This document shows positions 24,856 through 36,217 of a DNA stretch of 64,000 nt, piece after piece. The notes below the pieces were generated by a model, which ran no database searches, was not told the origin of the DNA, and worked only from the letters and a program-made list of their open reading frames with translations. The stretch is from Agroathelia rolfsii. Taxonomy: Eukaryota > Basidiomycota > Agaricomycetes > Amylocorticiales > Amylocorticiaceae. The translations under genes and the position numbers were made by a program. The number at the start of each line of letters is the position of its first letter. Positions within the stretch are counted from its first letter, which is position 1. The DNA is taken from the NCBI GenBank assembly GCA_018343915.1, contig JABRWF010000005.1, forward strand, positions 531,001 through 595,000, given 5' to 3'.

Positions 24856-26123
24856 TCACCACTGCACGCCACTCTGCTCTGCCGCCGACATGAGCCAGTC
24901 GGATCCCTCGAAAGATTTTTGGATAGATGCATGAACGTGTGGGATCATTGGTGGTGTCGAAGGTTGGGGTGGATCTAGATCGCCACTCAGATCGACGACA
25001 ATCTATCATGGGGGATTCAATTGGGAAGTACATCTCTCAGGAAAAGAAAATCGCTCACCTCAGAGACAGCTTTATCGATATGCTGCGCAAGCATGTCCGT
25101 AAACCTCGGCAACTCATCAAACACACGACCGCGACAATACTCGCAATGGCTCGCGTTCTGCAACGCCCCACTGACAAGATCCTTGACCGAAGTCCCCACA
25201 GGATGCTTCTCCAACGCGCTAATCACCTGCGTCATGAAATCGACCCACCACTTGCGAGAGCGCGTCGCGGACTCGGGCATCCTCGCCGTCTCGCATGTCA
25301 CCTTGTGCGAGTCCCCGCTCGAGTTCCACACGTACTCGCGCCACAGCAGCGGCGGGCGTGTAGCACTCACCGGGCTCGCGGGCAGACTCCGCGTGCCAGT
25401 TGCAGCGCCCTGGGGCATCAAGCTCATGCGGCGTGCCCTGCGGATGTCCTGCGGCAGCACCTGCTCAGGCCGCGTCGCGAGCGCAACCGCGCGCTCCCTG
25501 CACGCGGTGTGGTACTCGTGCAGCTTGTGCAGCGCGATTGCTGGCGTACTCCGCAACTCGGGGTAGCGCGCGCCAAGGATGGGCCTCCCGAGCGTAAACT
25601 GCGCGGCCTTGGTGACGACGGCGGCGAGCCCGCGCTGGTACGCGATCGCGTATACCCGCACCGGGTTTTCCTCGATTAGGGGCGGCGAGGTGATCTTCTC
25701 CAGCACGTAATCTTCCACGCGTTCCATTTGGTACTTGTGCGCCGCCTCGTGCACGGCGAGCGCGTCATCGAGCGTGTCGAGCCCTGGTGGGCCATCAGTC
25801 GCCATGAACAAAGGGTAGCTATATGCGAGGAGGCGGTAGAGCGTCGCGCTCTTTTCGCTCACGCGCATGATTGGTTTGCCGTCTTCTGTCCAGTCTTCGC
25901 TGTTCTTGCCACTATTGCCATTGATTTGGGCGGTAGTGGTGGGTTGTGGGCATTGTGGCACATCAAACATGTCTTTGAAGACGGCTGAAGAAAACGCAAG
26001 AAATGCTTTTAGGCAGTAGAAATCTATGCTGTCTGAAGAGCGCAGGACGACATCCGAGCCTGAGGCATTGTCAAACGGGGCAGATGCCTTGGTAGTTTTA
26101 GGTTTATTGGTCATGAGTAACAT
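24856..26123 (-). CDS. BTB/POZ domain protein
   Basis: Exons 25059-26123 and 24856-25002 encode 403 residues; the 56-nt intron is needed because the first exon otherwise ends within it. A fungal-type BTB fold is visible near residues 15-55: SDVVLRSSDSIDFYCLKAFL and FSSAVFKDMFDVPQ, then TLYRLLAYSYPLF and AVHEAAHKYQMERVEDYVLE, the usual BTB helices. The rest is helical with a CEYC pair and no known domain. BTB proteins of this kind are numerous in Agaricomycetes and are thought to mediate protein interactions, some as cullin-3 adaptors; the role here is unknown. The start is MLLMTNKP at 26123 or MTNKP at 26114. Confidence 0.85.
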
Positions 26124-26495
26124 TCAACTAAAGTTGATATAGATGACAAAAGGTCCACAGAGAGAGAGGAATCCAAGTACAGAGGATAATACAGACAAGA
26201 AAACGCGAAATAAAGATGAGGGCTATAGCTTTTGGCCTTGAGGCCAGGCTTTTTATTATAATCTGGCAGTCGGGACCAGCCGAGGAAGTGGTTGACATTA
26301 TTACGAACTCCGCCGAAGGAGGGCATTTCCTTTTGCGGCAATGACCTTGTTGCCACATTGCCATGTGTAATGCTGGACTCTAAGATGGTGAGTAAACTGC
26401 CTCTAAGGAAAGCACAATAGGGCTCATCTGCTTTCCACATAGGACACTGGAAATATAGGTAGGCTCTCAGGACAAATATTTCTCATGAATAAATA
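26124..26495. other. Intergenic between divergent BTB and acidic-protein genes
   Basis: 372 bp that must hold both promoters. The 109-codon minus-strand open frame reaching 26440 has no recognisable content and overlaps the BTB start. Confidence 0.45.
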
Positions 26496-27624
26496 GTGAT
26501 ATGCGTCTGGTCAGCGAATACTAATGACGACCTTGGTGTCGAGATGACTTCAAGTAGCCCCGAGATCCCTCCAGAACCGCTCTCGCTAGATATCGACTTT
26601 TACTATTCTAGTGATTTGGATGGCAGCACGGATGGCTCTCCCGAGCTCCAGCCTATGCCACTCTACCATGATATCGACTTTTATGAATCTAACTCTGACA
26701 GCTCTCCGGGATCTACCTCTGAGAAGGCAATTGAGCCGTTACCTCTAGAAATCGAGATGTATGATCCAGCTAACGCTGGAGAAATATTTGGTCAGTCTCG
26801 AGAGCATAATCTCACGCATAGTAATCCCAGCAAGTTGCCAAGTCGAAGTCTCTTGACTCCAATACTTTCTGACAAATTGGAAGAGATATCAGTAGGTGAT
26901 AGCGACAAAAAATCACTACTAGTGGCGGAGTCAGACAGCGACACAGCGGCTTTGAAAGGTGAGCTAAGCTTAAAAGCGGCGAAATTTTCCATGATATACA
27001 GTATTCAACGAATTGCTAGCGGCTGACGGCCGTTTGCTTCGTGCCGAGACTGGGCCACTATCAAACAGATCAAAGTCAGAGGACACTATGTTTGAACTTG
27101 ATGACGAATCGACACACATTTCCTCTGACCGTGGAGAACTTGAAGATCATTCGTACGAAGTAATAAGTGATCAACCCAACCGTCGGGGACTGTATGCTGC
27201 TGCCTTATACCGTCCACCCCCAGACCCAGGCTGGAATCAAGACCAAGAAATTCCAAACAAGTCAGCAACCCCCAATGATCAAGCGGCATTAGAGGACTCA
27301 ACCTCTGGGACTCAGCCCACCGGAAACATCTTGGATGACGGCGATTCTATATATGCCCATAGCATTGCTGGATCATCTGTGTATCCTGATGAATCATCTG
27401 CCTCCGGATCATCTACCTATGGACCATCTACCTATGGGCCATCTACCTACGGGTCATCTACCTATGGGTCATCTACTTATGGATCGTCTGTCCATGAACT
27501 ATCCAGCTTTGAAATACCTACATATGACCCCTTTTCTGTCAAGGCTGGTCAGCAGGGGCCGAGCCCACCCGAGTCATGGTCGACGGGCGTGCCGAAGAAG
27601 CGGAGCACTCGGAAGCGCAGATGA
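26496..27624 (+). CDS. Hypothetical acidic Ser-rich protein with STYG repeats
   Basis: Not recognised. Exons 26496-26958 and 27002-27624, joined over a 43-nt intron, give 361 residues; a second in-frame ATG at 26544 gives MTSSSPEIPPEPLSL. The N-terminal half contains three degenerate copies of a PLxLDIDFY-like motif (EPLSLDIDFYYSS, MPLYHDIDFYESN, EPLPLEIEMYDPA). Near the C-terminus five pentamers of the type STYGP/S are followed by a variant (27403-27486), and the end is basic (KKRSTRKRR). There is no signal peptide or TM segment. It is probably disordered. Shape and phase suggest a real gene, but no function can be given. Confidence 0.6.
27403..27486 (+). repeat. Short tandem repeat encoding (S-S/P-T-Y-G)n
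   Basis: A near-perfect 15-nt unit (tctacctatggatca-like) repeated in frame five to six times within the acidic hypothetical gene. Confidence 0.8.
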
Positions 27625-28721
27625 TATTGGTGTGAATAGAATGAGATATAAGAATGTAAGGTAGTAGAAGAAATAGTAAGGAATGACGGCGCAACTGCGC
27701 AAAACGAGAGTGTGTGTGTGCGACAAAAATGGACAGACTGTATGAAGAACAACACCTCTGTCCTCAGGCTATATCCCCTGTTGGTGCATGTCAATCCTTT
27801 GACATGTGATCCTCTACGGTGGTTCCCTCGGTGGTCTGGCATCGAGTGCTACGTCTATCTGATCATCCGTAACACCTGTCCATAGTAGGCCGTCTGCTTC
27901 TAAGCCAGTTAACTATGGATCGGCCGTGCTTATAGACCATTTGCCTATGAAATCAAGTGACGTACTTCCACAGCATCTATATGTTGATTTACACACTCAA
28001 AGGCCCGGAAGGGTGAAAGTACATCATGGCTTCCTGATCTTGTAATGCACTAGCGACTCTCGCAACAAAACGAAGCTATTTACGCCATCCTCAGTTCCCC
28101 TCGACGTACCTGGTCTAGCACTCGACAAGATCTCTCTACCGACAATGCTTCACCCGGGCTGCTGAGCCACGATTCTTATCATGTGTTTATCTCACTCGCT
28201 GTTTGCTTCTAGATTCTTGGTACTCTTAATACGTATAGTTCACAATAGGGGAAAAAGCCAGTCCATATAAGCCAGTAGACAGGACATTTTGTTTTATTTA
28301 TTTCTGTGGGACCCTACACTGAATGCTAATTATCTATAACTCGGATTCCAGAGTAAATTTTGATAGTCCTTTCAAGTTGAGAGCCTTTGAACCTTGAGTA
28401 GCAATACGTTTTTTGGCACTAGTACTTATTTGATATGTCTCCATAGCATGCATCATCTAATAATCTCAGAGTGCCAGAGCCACAGTGAATCAATGCCAGT
28501 GATTATGTTGCGCATTTTGAGTTTACAGTTTGTTTTCGTCTGGCTCTTGGCGGCCCGGGGAGGTCCGTCCTTTGTTTGCGTTGGGTTGATGAAGAAAATG
28601 TAAATTGGGGTTTAGCTTCCAGGAATCCACAGGGCGATTACTACTGCACTCGGCTAGTTCACAAGCAAAGGCGCCAGCACGAAGAAACCATAAGCAAAAA
28701 AACCTCTTAGGCCAAAGTGAT
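27625..28721. other. Intergenic, no gene recognised
   Basis: 1.1 kb between the acidic-protein gene and the F-box gene, both plus strand. Contains a short (TG)n near 27710-27720. Open frames show no homology. Confidence 0.5.
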
Positions 28722-30105
28722 ATGGGCCACTCACAATCGACTTCAAATTTCCAAGTAAGTGTATAAATCCCACCATCCACTTGTGGTGATATTGAACTTG
28801 GAATCAATCTACTTTGCCTAGTACAGACAAAGTATTGCATCGGCGTCTAGTGCTAGCACTGACAGTATATATTGGCGTGCTGTACTCTTATTGCCTCCAG
28901 AGACGCTCGATTATGTGATTGATTTCCTCGAAGGTGACAAGGAGGCGCTTAAAAACTGTTCTCTGACATGCAAAGACTGGGCCTTTCGTGCTCGATATCA
29001 CCTCTTCCGGCGCATTCTCGTTCAATTACAAACGGCATCTATCTATGCGCTTCTTCAGGTGCTCAATAATGCCTTCATTCTTGGCGCAGACTTCCCAAGC
29101 ATGGCGGACAATGTGCACATAATCAGGTTGACTAAATTCATGGCGACTGAACCACAGCTCGCCGAAGCCCTGCGGGATCTTGCGGGGTATTTTCCACATT
29201 TGCACATTCTTGAACTATTCGAAACGGGGTATCCTGGTGTGGAAATCTTCAACATGTTCCAGACAGTCAGCGATCTCAGGCTCAGTAGGGTGGTCTTTAC
29301 CACACCCGCTGAGGCAATGGAGTTGCTCAGTTCTTTCCCATCGCTGTGTAAAGTGACTGTGCTCGATGGTGTCCTTTCGGCACTCAACCGGGACCTCAGC
29401 GACCATGAGATAGCCAGCATGCTTCGGCTTCGTCACTTACCACTACGCCTGAATAATGTCGTAGTAAGGCGCGGACTGGGCTCTTGGCTTCTCAAACAAA
29501 CAATCTTCCCATATCAACTCGACGAGGTTCAATTACCGCTTGTATTTAATGCGCCGTCTCAACATAGCTATATAATGCAGGCTCATGGGCCCACACTGAG
29601 CGCTCTATCCATTTTGTTTTCCCGGAGCGAAGTTGGCACGACTGCAGGTTACGTTGATTTCACCATATCGAAAAATTGATTTTTGACATGACCTTCATCT
29701 ACAGAATGTCTGAACTGCATCGATCTTGCCAAGGCTAGCCATATCCGTGCCTTGCGTTTCAAGAATATACCTTTGAGTGGAAGGGTACTTGTAGAGAAAA
29801 GCTGCATTCCCGAACTGATCGACAATATCGTCTCTCCAAACTTAGCCGAAGTAGAAATGATGCTGACCGTAACGGGTGGCCAAGATTTAGATTCGATGGA
29901 CTGGTCTGGGCTGGAAATCGTCCTTGCTCAGCCCCGGTTTTCGTCTGTGCAGTGTATCGTCGACTTTAGAAACGTGACACAACCCAAAAGGAAGTTGGAT
30001 TGGGACGAGTTATATCAGATGGTTAGTCAGCGCCTGCCATTGCTCCAATCGGAAGGTCGTTTACACCAATATTCTGGGAGACGATGGAGGGATGTGTGGT
30101 GGTAA
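28722..30105 (+). CDS. F-box protein
   Basis: Probable substrate adaptor of an SCF ubiquitin ligase. Exons 28722-28754, 28822-29647 and 29705-30105 give 419 residues. The F-box is near residues 35-80: LLPPETLDYVIDFLEGDKEA, LKNCSLTCKDWAFRARYHLF. The region after it has irregular leucine-rich helices (HLHILELFETGYPG, VSDLRLSRVVF, LRLRHLPLRLNNVV), as in Agaricomycete F-box proteins. The ATG-bearing 33-nt first exon (MGHSQSTSNFQ) is inferred: the main exon is open upstream only to a splice acceptor at 28821, and the GTAAGT donor at 28755 restores the frame. Such proteins are greatly expanded in Agaricomycetes; the substrate is unknown. Confidence 0.82.
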
Positions 30106-30635
30106 GATGGAACATGGTGATTTTGTCTCAAGTATGGTCTTTTTGTCAGACCTGTAGTGTCATTATAGGAATTATATGAACGTATGTATCGGTAACTTGA
30201 AGTGTTCTATCATTACAAACTTGAGTTTTCGGGCAGGACGGACATGCCCGAAGCATGGCCGAGTGCAAAGTGTCTGCAAAGCGCCCAGAGCTGTTTGGGT
30301 GCGATAAAAGTGGTTTCGATGGTAATTGATTTATCCATGGCCATCATTACATTTTCTGGTCTTACCAAGTATAACACCAACATTTGACCTTGACCAACGA
30401 CCGCATTGAAGATATCCGATAAAGCCGGAATGGCTGATCAAGCGCACAAAACCTGTGCCCGGGTCGACGTTCTCCTGCTATAGCTCGCCTACACTGCTCA
30501 CTAAGCGCCGTTCTGTAATACTCTTAACGAACTATACTCTTAAATAACTCTGTGACTCGTGTTTTGGGTGTCCAGCCGCCACCGCCTGCAGTGAGCCCAA
30601 ACCGAACCCACGCCTGTCTTGCTGTGCAAATGCCA
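30106..30635. other. Intergenic, upstream of second Zn2Cys6 gene
   Basis: The 3' end of the F-box gene and the promoter of the regulator. Nothing distinctive seen. Confidence 0.5.
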
Positions 30636-33600
30636 ATGTCTCATCATCTCCACCTCGATACTGCGAGCTCGAACTCGTTATCCCCAACCTCACCTTCTCA
30701 GGGCGTAGTCGGCGTGAAGCGTCCGAGAGAGCAAAATGAAGATCAGACCAGGGTTCGCATATCTGTTTTACTACTACTGTCTTACCGAGTGTTGAATCTT
30801 CCCCGTTGAAACAGAGTACCATCCAATCGTGTGCTGAATGCCGTAGAAGCAAATTGAAGTGTGATAGGTAAGCCGTTAATGGAAACCGATATCTCTGAGA
30901 TACGGACGAGTTCATGTTTGTGGGAAGACTGTCGAAGAGCTTATTGCATCGGTAACAGGACAGTTCCGTGTCAATCATGTATCAAGAGAAATTGCGCCCA
31001 CCTTTGTCCGAATGGTACCATCCCCTTTCAGAACCTCATACACATTAGTATAGCTACTAATAGACGCACATTCCAGGAACCCTCGCAGCAACTAAGGGCA
31101 ATGTGTACGCTGGCCCTATTGTTTCCATAATGTGATCGCCTAAACCCTCCCTTCCTCTCAGATACTTGAAAGTTCGAGTTCAAGAACTAACGGAACAAGT
31201 CAAATCTCAAGCGGCGCGTATCCATGAACTAGAAACGGAGTTGGCAGAGTTAAAAGCCAGAACGGGAAACACTATCATCTCCACCCCTTCTCCGTCAAAT
31301 AGTGATTCAAGCTCATCTTCGGATGGCTATGACCCTGCGGAAGTGAGTAATGTCACCCATGCGTTGGGTCTGCTATCGATGGGCGAAGACGGCAACTCCG
31401 TCTATAGGAGTGAATGTGCTAGTTCCGAGGTACATACTCTATTCTCACGCCCAATGTTGTCTTGCTTTTCTAACGCCAACCCGGCTTTGGCATATGCATG
31501 TAGTATCTAAAGGATCTAATGAACGTAAGCCCTGTTTTTGGGATTATTTCCATCATGCGTCTGATCTTCCTGAAGCCAACAGACACCAATATCAAGAGGT
31601 TCACGGCGCCACTCCCACATCCCCTAAATCTACCATCCGAGATTATGCTCCAGAGTAACGCATTCCCGTTCGGCCTACACACTCGCCCTCAAGATGATAC
31701 CAATGAAGACCCGGCTCATATCTATCGACTTCTTGTCGAGTACCGTCCTCCACGAGAACGGACGGAACATCTTGTTGATCTTTACTACGAACATGGGTCC
31801 TGGATGTATGTGCACTGACCCAAGTCTTTCTGCCGAGTTTCTGACCTCTCTTTGCTTGTAGGTTCAGTCCTATTACACGCACGGACCTAGAGGAAAACAT
31901 CATCGTACCATTGTACGCTCACCCCCCGGTCAAGATTCATGAACATCGTCTGTCGGTCTTTTATATCATCCTCGCTATTGGAATGCACTATGATGATAAA
32001 GATGACCTTTCAAACGATTCGGAGATGGAGAGACGAGCGTATCAGGCTCTTGCGCGTGCGTCATTGAGCGCTCAGCCTCTTGTTACGCAAGCAAATTGTG
32101 CTACTGTTCAAAGTCTCTTCCTGCATATGCTCTTTATGCACTCTGGTTTAAACATGCGCGGAAGCGACTCAAGCGAATGGCGCTGGGTGCTCGGCGGTAT
32201 CTGTGCGAGGGTGGCTCACACTGTAAGTACATGCAGTCGTTTATCTTGTCGCGCAATGCTGAGAAAGCTGGAATACGCCAATAGATTGGTCTGCGTAAGT
32301 ATAATCTCTGTCCAGAACAAGTTCGAGATAGAGATTTTCTAACCATTTCTTAGACCGCGACAGCTCAACGTGGAATCTTCCGCCCGATGAAACTCAACGC
32401 AGAAGATACATGTACTGGCAATTCTTTACATATGAGACATTTGGTGTCGGTTATGCCATTTCTGTCTCTGGTGTCTCTCCTGACGTCTCTACATATTTGC
32501 TAGAGCTTCCTAAATGGCCGTCCACCGGCCCTGTTCTTACGGCACAGCAATTGTCAATTGCCTGATAGTCAGGATATTCACGAAACTCGTGCATCACCTG
32601 AGCCCAATCATTCAGAACTGTGTATGCGTTTTCGTCCATCCATGCTCATAAAAGCTTTACTGATTTGAATATAGGGTCATATTGGCATCACCGTTTTGCG
32701 GCAACATGCCTTTCTGCAGCAATTGATCATACATTTGGCCCCCGATCTGCTAACCACAAGAAGGAATATAATAGCCTCGAAGCAGTTGACAAGAAGATAC
32801 GAAGCTTCCCCTATGCGACGGATATCCACCCACCGTTGTTAGATATGGACAAGAGTGTCAAGGGCTATCGCTGGTCATCAAATCCGAAGACGGCGCTCCA
32901 GGAATTTGCTTGCCTGTATATAAAGGAGAGCAGTATGTACTCATTTCTATCTTCTAGATATGACCGAATTAGCTTAGTTTACTTCTCCTTCTTAATCTAG
33001 GCCTGCTCCATATTCATCGTAGCTACTTCACACGGGCGATTCGTGAAGCCTCAGAAGATCCCATGACTCATCGTTACGCCGTTAGCATATTATTGGCTTT
33101 TATGTCTGCTTTTTGAAGCTAATGGACTGCAACGCATGCAGCTCTCAGTTGTAGCCGTTTTCAGGAGTGCTACTCGCCTAATATTAGCTATGGAAGGTTT
33201 ACAGCCTATCCATCCTGAACGAGTGGGCATGATATGGAACTTCTGGTCGGGGATATTTTCATCCTGTGTAGGATATGTCCATACATCCTCCATCATTCTG
33301 ATGATAACTAATGGTACATTCCTTTCGACAGATTGTCCTCGGGGCTCTTGTTGTACAAAGTCCCAAATGTGGAATGTCTCAGGATGCCTTCCAGATTCTG
33401 GAGGCTGGTTTAGAGCTTTACAAAATTGGTTCTGTTCGCAGCAGGCCACCTGAAACGCTCGTAAGCTTTCCGCTTAATTATTTTAATAACTGGTCGATCC
33501 ATCCTTGCTAACATTATAAACCCATCAGAACTTTTTGACCAAGTTAACACACCGGGCCCGCGCATCTTTTGGAAACAGAGGTTTTAAGCCGAGGCCGCTC

Positions 33601-34044
33601 GAATGCCCTTCGGCCCATGGCCTCGATCCTCTTGATATTCTCGAAGGGTATAAGTCATTCATCAAGCGCAGGCAAGACTCTCCCATTTCATCGGCTTGTG
33701 AAGAGTCTCCCATGCAGCAAGAATGCGAAACGTTTGAGGAGAATGCGCCGACGGGAGAACCCGCTCAGCCAGAGGCCCAGAACTTCAATTTCAGTTATCA
33801 ATTCACACCGCCTTCCGCAGAGCCGATCAGACCTCAGCTGTCGAATGAACGGCGTGGGTCTGCAGTGTCATCGTATACCCTCTCACCGGCGAACTTTCCC
33901 AGCAACGATGGGAGGAATAGCGGTGCATATAGGCCACTGCCCCCACCAACCATGGGCGCAATGGACTCCCAGGACGATTTTTGGCGCGGGTTCTATCGTA
34001 GCTTCGGTGGGTTACCCGAGGGAGATTCTCAAAGCCATTTCTAG
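30636..34044 (+). CDS. Zn2Cys6 transcription factor with fungal-specific regulatory domain
   Basis: Nuclear zinc-cluster regulator, multi-exon. After a Ser/Pro-rich leader (MSHHLHLDTASSNSLSP), the cluster is split by an intron: STIQSCAECRRSKLKCDR, then TVPCQSCIKRNCAHLCPNG, with all six Cys present. A coiled-coil linker follows (VRVQELTEQVKSQAARIHEL, ETELAELKAR), typical of dimerising family members. The fungal_trans domain comprises HIYRLLVEYRPPRERTEHLV, LYAHPPVKIHEHRLSVFYII, CATVQSLFLHMLFMHSG and WRWVLGGICARVAHT. The C-terminus is Ser/Pro-rich and ends GGLPEGDSQSHF at 34044. Alternative starts lie at 30630 and 30552. Exon limits in the middle (32,200-33,500) are approximate. No relation to the first Zn2Cys6 gene beyond family. 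Confidence 0.85.
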
Positions 34045-34381
34045 TGTTATGTGAGCTATGATATACAATGATCTATCGCCCGATGACTGCTCTTGTTTTG
34101 TTCATGACTTGGATCAAATTTCCGGACTTTGAATGTACATAGTTTAATATGCACTTAGGTATTATTAATTTGTTGTGTTAATGTTCTGTATTCATCAATC
34201 GACTCACTTTTCGTCGGCGTATTCCGAAATGTAATAATTAGTTTATTTCATGCAGACACAAAATGTAGCAGTCCGAAGAAGAGAATGATGTGTATAAGTA
34301 TCTAAATGACAAAATGTTCATGGTAAAAATACAGATGGAAAAATATGGTACGGCCAGTTGAGGATGCCGGTTAGATCAACA
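34045..34381. other. Convergent 3' intergenic region
   Basis: Lies between the second regulator stop and the small TM protein stop. AT-rich; nothing recognised. Confidence 0.5.
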
Positions 34382-35068
34382 CTATATCAAGCGCTTCAAA
34401 TTATCCCATCCACGGGAACTCGATGGTGAGGATTGCACTGTCTCTTGTTGTTGTTGTTGCTGCTGCTGCTGATCCAGCTGCTCCTTGGCACGTGCAAGAC
34501 GATTTTCAGCAAGTTTCTGTTAGGGCGGGGATGTTACTTCCTGGGTACAGGTACAAGAAATATAAGCGCATATACTTACTACCTTCAGAGCTTGTACGGT
34601 TGAAAGAATATTGTCGAGCGTCGCTTCGGAGAATTCACTCATCTAATCATCAGAATAACAATAGTTAGCACATGAAAATCTTTAGATATGAATAAAGAAG
34701 ACACTAACGCTATCAACGGCTTGATTTCCGAACGCTCGAAACTTGTCTTCCTCAGCTGGAAGTGGCGGCAGACCAGTTGGTAGCAATTGGACTGGCTGCC
34801 TTTGTTGGTGCCACCGCGATGATACTGCTGCTTCATTGCCAGGTTCAGAGTTGTTTGCACGATCAAGAACAGCGCTCCATCTATGCATGTGGTGCCTGTT
34901 GCAGGCGCCCCAACTGCTTCCCTCAATGTGGGCGGTATGCTTATGATGGTACCACCAGGAAGCGGTCATGCCACCGAATATGAACCATAAAAGGCGAGAT
35001 GGACGACTATGAAATCTACGGTGTCCGCCGAATCCGTGCCAATTATAGTGCCAGTGACCGGGATACAT
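34382..35068 (-). CDS. Small single-pass membrane protein, copy 1 of a duplicated pair
   Basis: Family not recognised. Exons 34709-35068, 34580-34642 and 34382-34516 give 185 residues. The N-terminus is Gly/His-rich (MYPGHWHYNWHGFGGHRRF), followed by one TM segment near residues 26-42 (LLWFIFGGMTASWWY) and a Pro-rich stretch. An amphipathic coiled coil (FSEATLDNILSTVQALK, KLAENRLARAKEQLDQQQ) leads to a poly-Gln run and the ending RGWDNLKRLI. The gene at 39000-39672 has the same exon structure and about the same sequence, supporting reality of both genes. The Gln run is longer in this copy. Function unknown; membrane anchoring with a cytosolic or lumenal coiled coil is inferred. Confidence 0.72.
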
Positions 35069-36217
35069 GGTGAGAAAAGCTGGATGAAGTGGTTATTAAG
35101 TGAGGGAAAAAATGCGAGTTGTGTGCGAGATGTGCAACTATAGGCTGATGTCTTCCGACGTCAAACGCCGCTAGTCTTTTTAAATACTGAGTATGTTATT
35201 TCGAAGCGTAAGACGCCGTACGCACTCGCAAGCATACTCAGGCTGTATTACCACGGCGCCGTTGGGCCACAGTAACTAACGATGGCTTAGCTGATCCCCT
35301 GGACCTCACCGGCCTCACCAGTCGGCCATGACGAATCTTCACGGGAAGGATTTGATTCCGGCTCATCACCGCGTCACGGCAGCTGGTGCATTGAGAACGG
35401 CCGGCATGTCGGAGATGAACATGAAATGACTTACGTGAGCTGGATGTGGTCATGCACGCGATTGGACTGAAGCGCTGTTCCGCCGAGATCAACCTTGTGT
35501 ACATGTAGGAGACCTAACATGATGCCATATCGGACTAATTTAGGGTTCTGAGAATCTACAATTTATTAAAATCATGGCTGCAAGGCACTTTGTTCGTTAG
35601 AACCTTGGTACTCTAACAATAGCGGTCATAAATACCGACATGGCAATGTTTTGCCGTCATTGGATGTATCAAAGTCCATTGCAACTGAATTCGATATAAA
35701 GATAGTTTATAACCGAGCACAAATACAACCAAATATTGATGCATGCAATACAAAGGTCAGTGCAACAAGTTCCACTGACATGGAAAAATAATATGATGGT
35801 TGTGTGGAAGAGTCAGGAATATCATCAGTCTGGTGAACGAAACGCGCTGTAATAGATGCATGTCGTTTTTATCCAGTTCAGAAAAAAGCGATCAGAAAAG
35901 TAGACGTGACAGGTTAAGCGTACGAATGAGAGTCTACTGAGTTGTACGGTTTCTTACGGCAGATATACACTGCAGTGGTGATACTTTATGCGCATCAACT
36001 TATGAAGTCATGCATGACAGTCCGATCCACACTCTTAAAATCCCAACCTAGTTTTGGTCAGGTCTAAACTGCTCTTTGCAACTAGGTATAACTTGATGTT
36101 TGAATCAGACCGCTTGCATTCATAGATACTCGGACAAGTACATGATTCCAAGTCTGCATCGTGCCCTAGAAACAAGATATAATGATCGAACTATATTTCC
36201 TTCCATCATGACCTTCT
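35069..36217. promoter_or_regulatory. Upstream region of small TM gene 1, part of the duplicated unit
   Basis: Collinear with 39673-40520. A 23-base identical block lies at 35212-35234 (counterpart 39803-39825), with a conserved TTAAATACTGAG at about 35179-35190 (counterpart near 39769). Further similar blocks follow: GGTTTGATTCCG-like near 35348 and ACGAAACGCGCTG near 35837. Conservation of non-coding blocks suggests promoter function, but recent duplication alone could also explain it. Confidence 0.55.
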
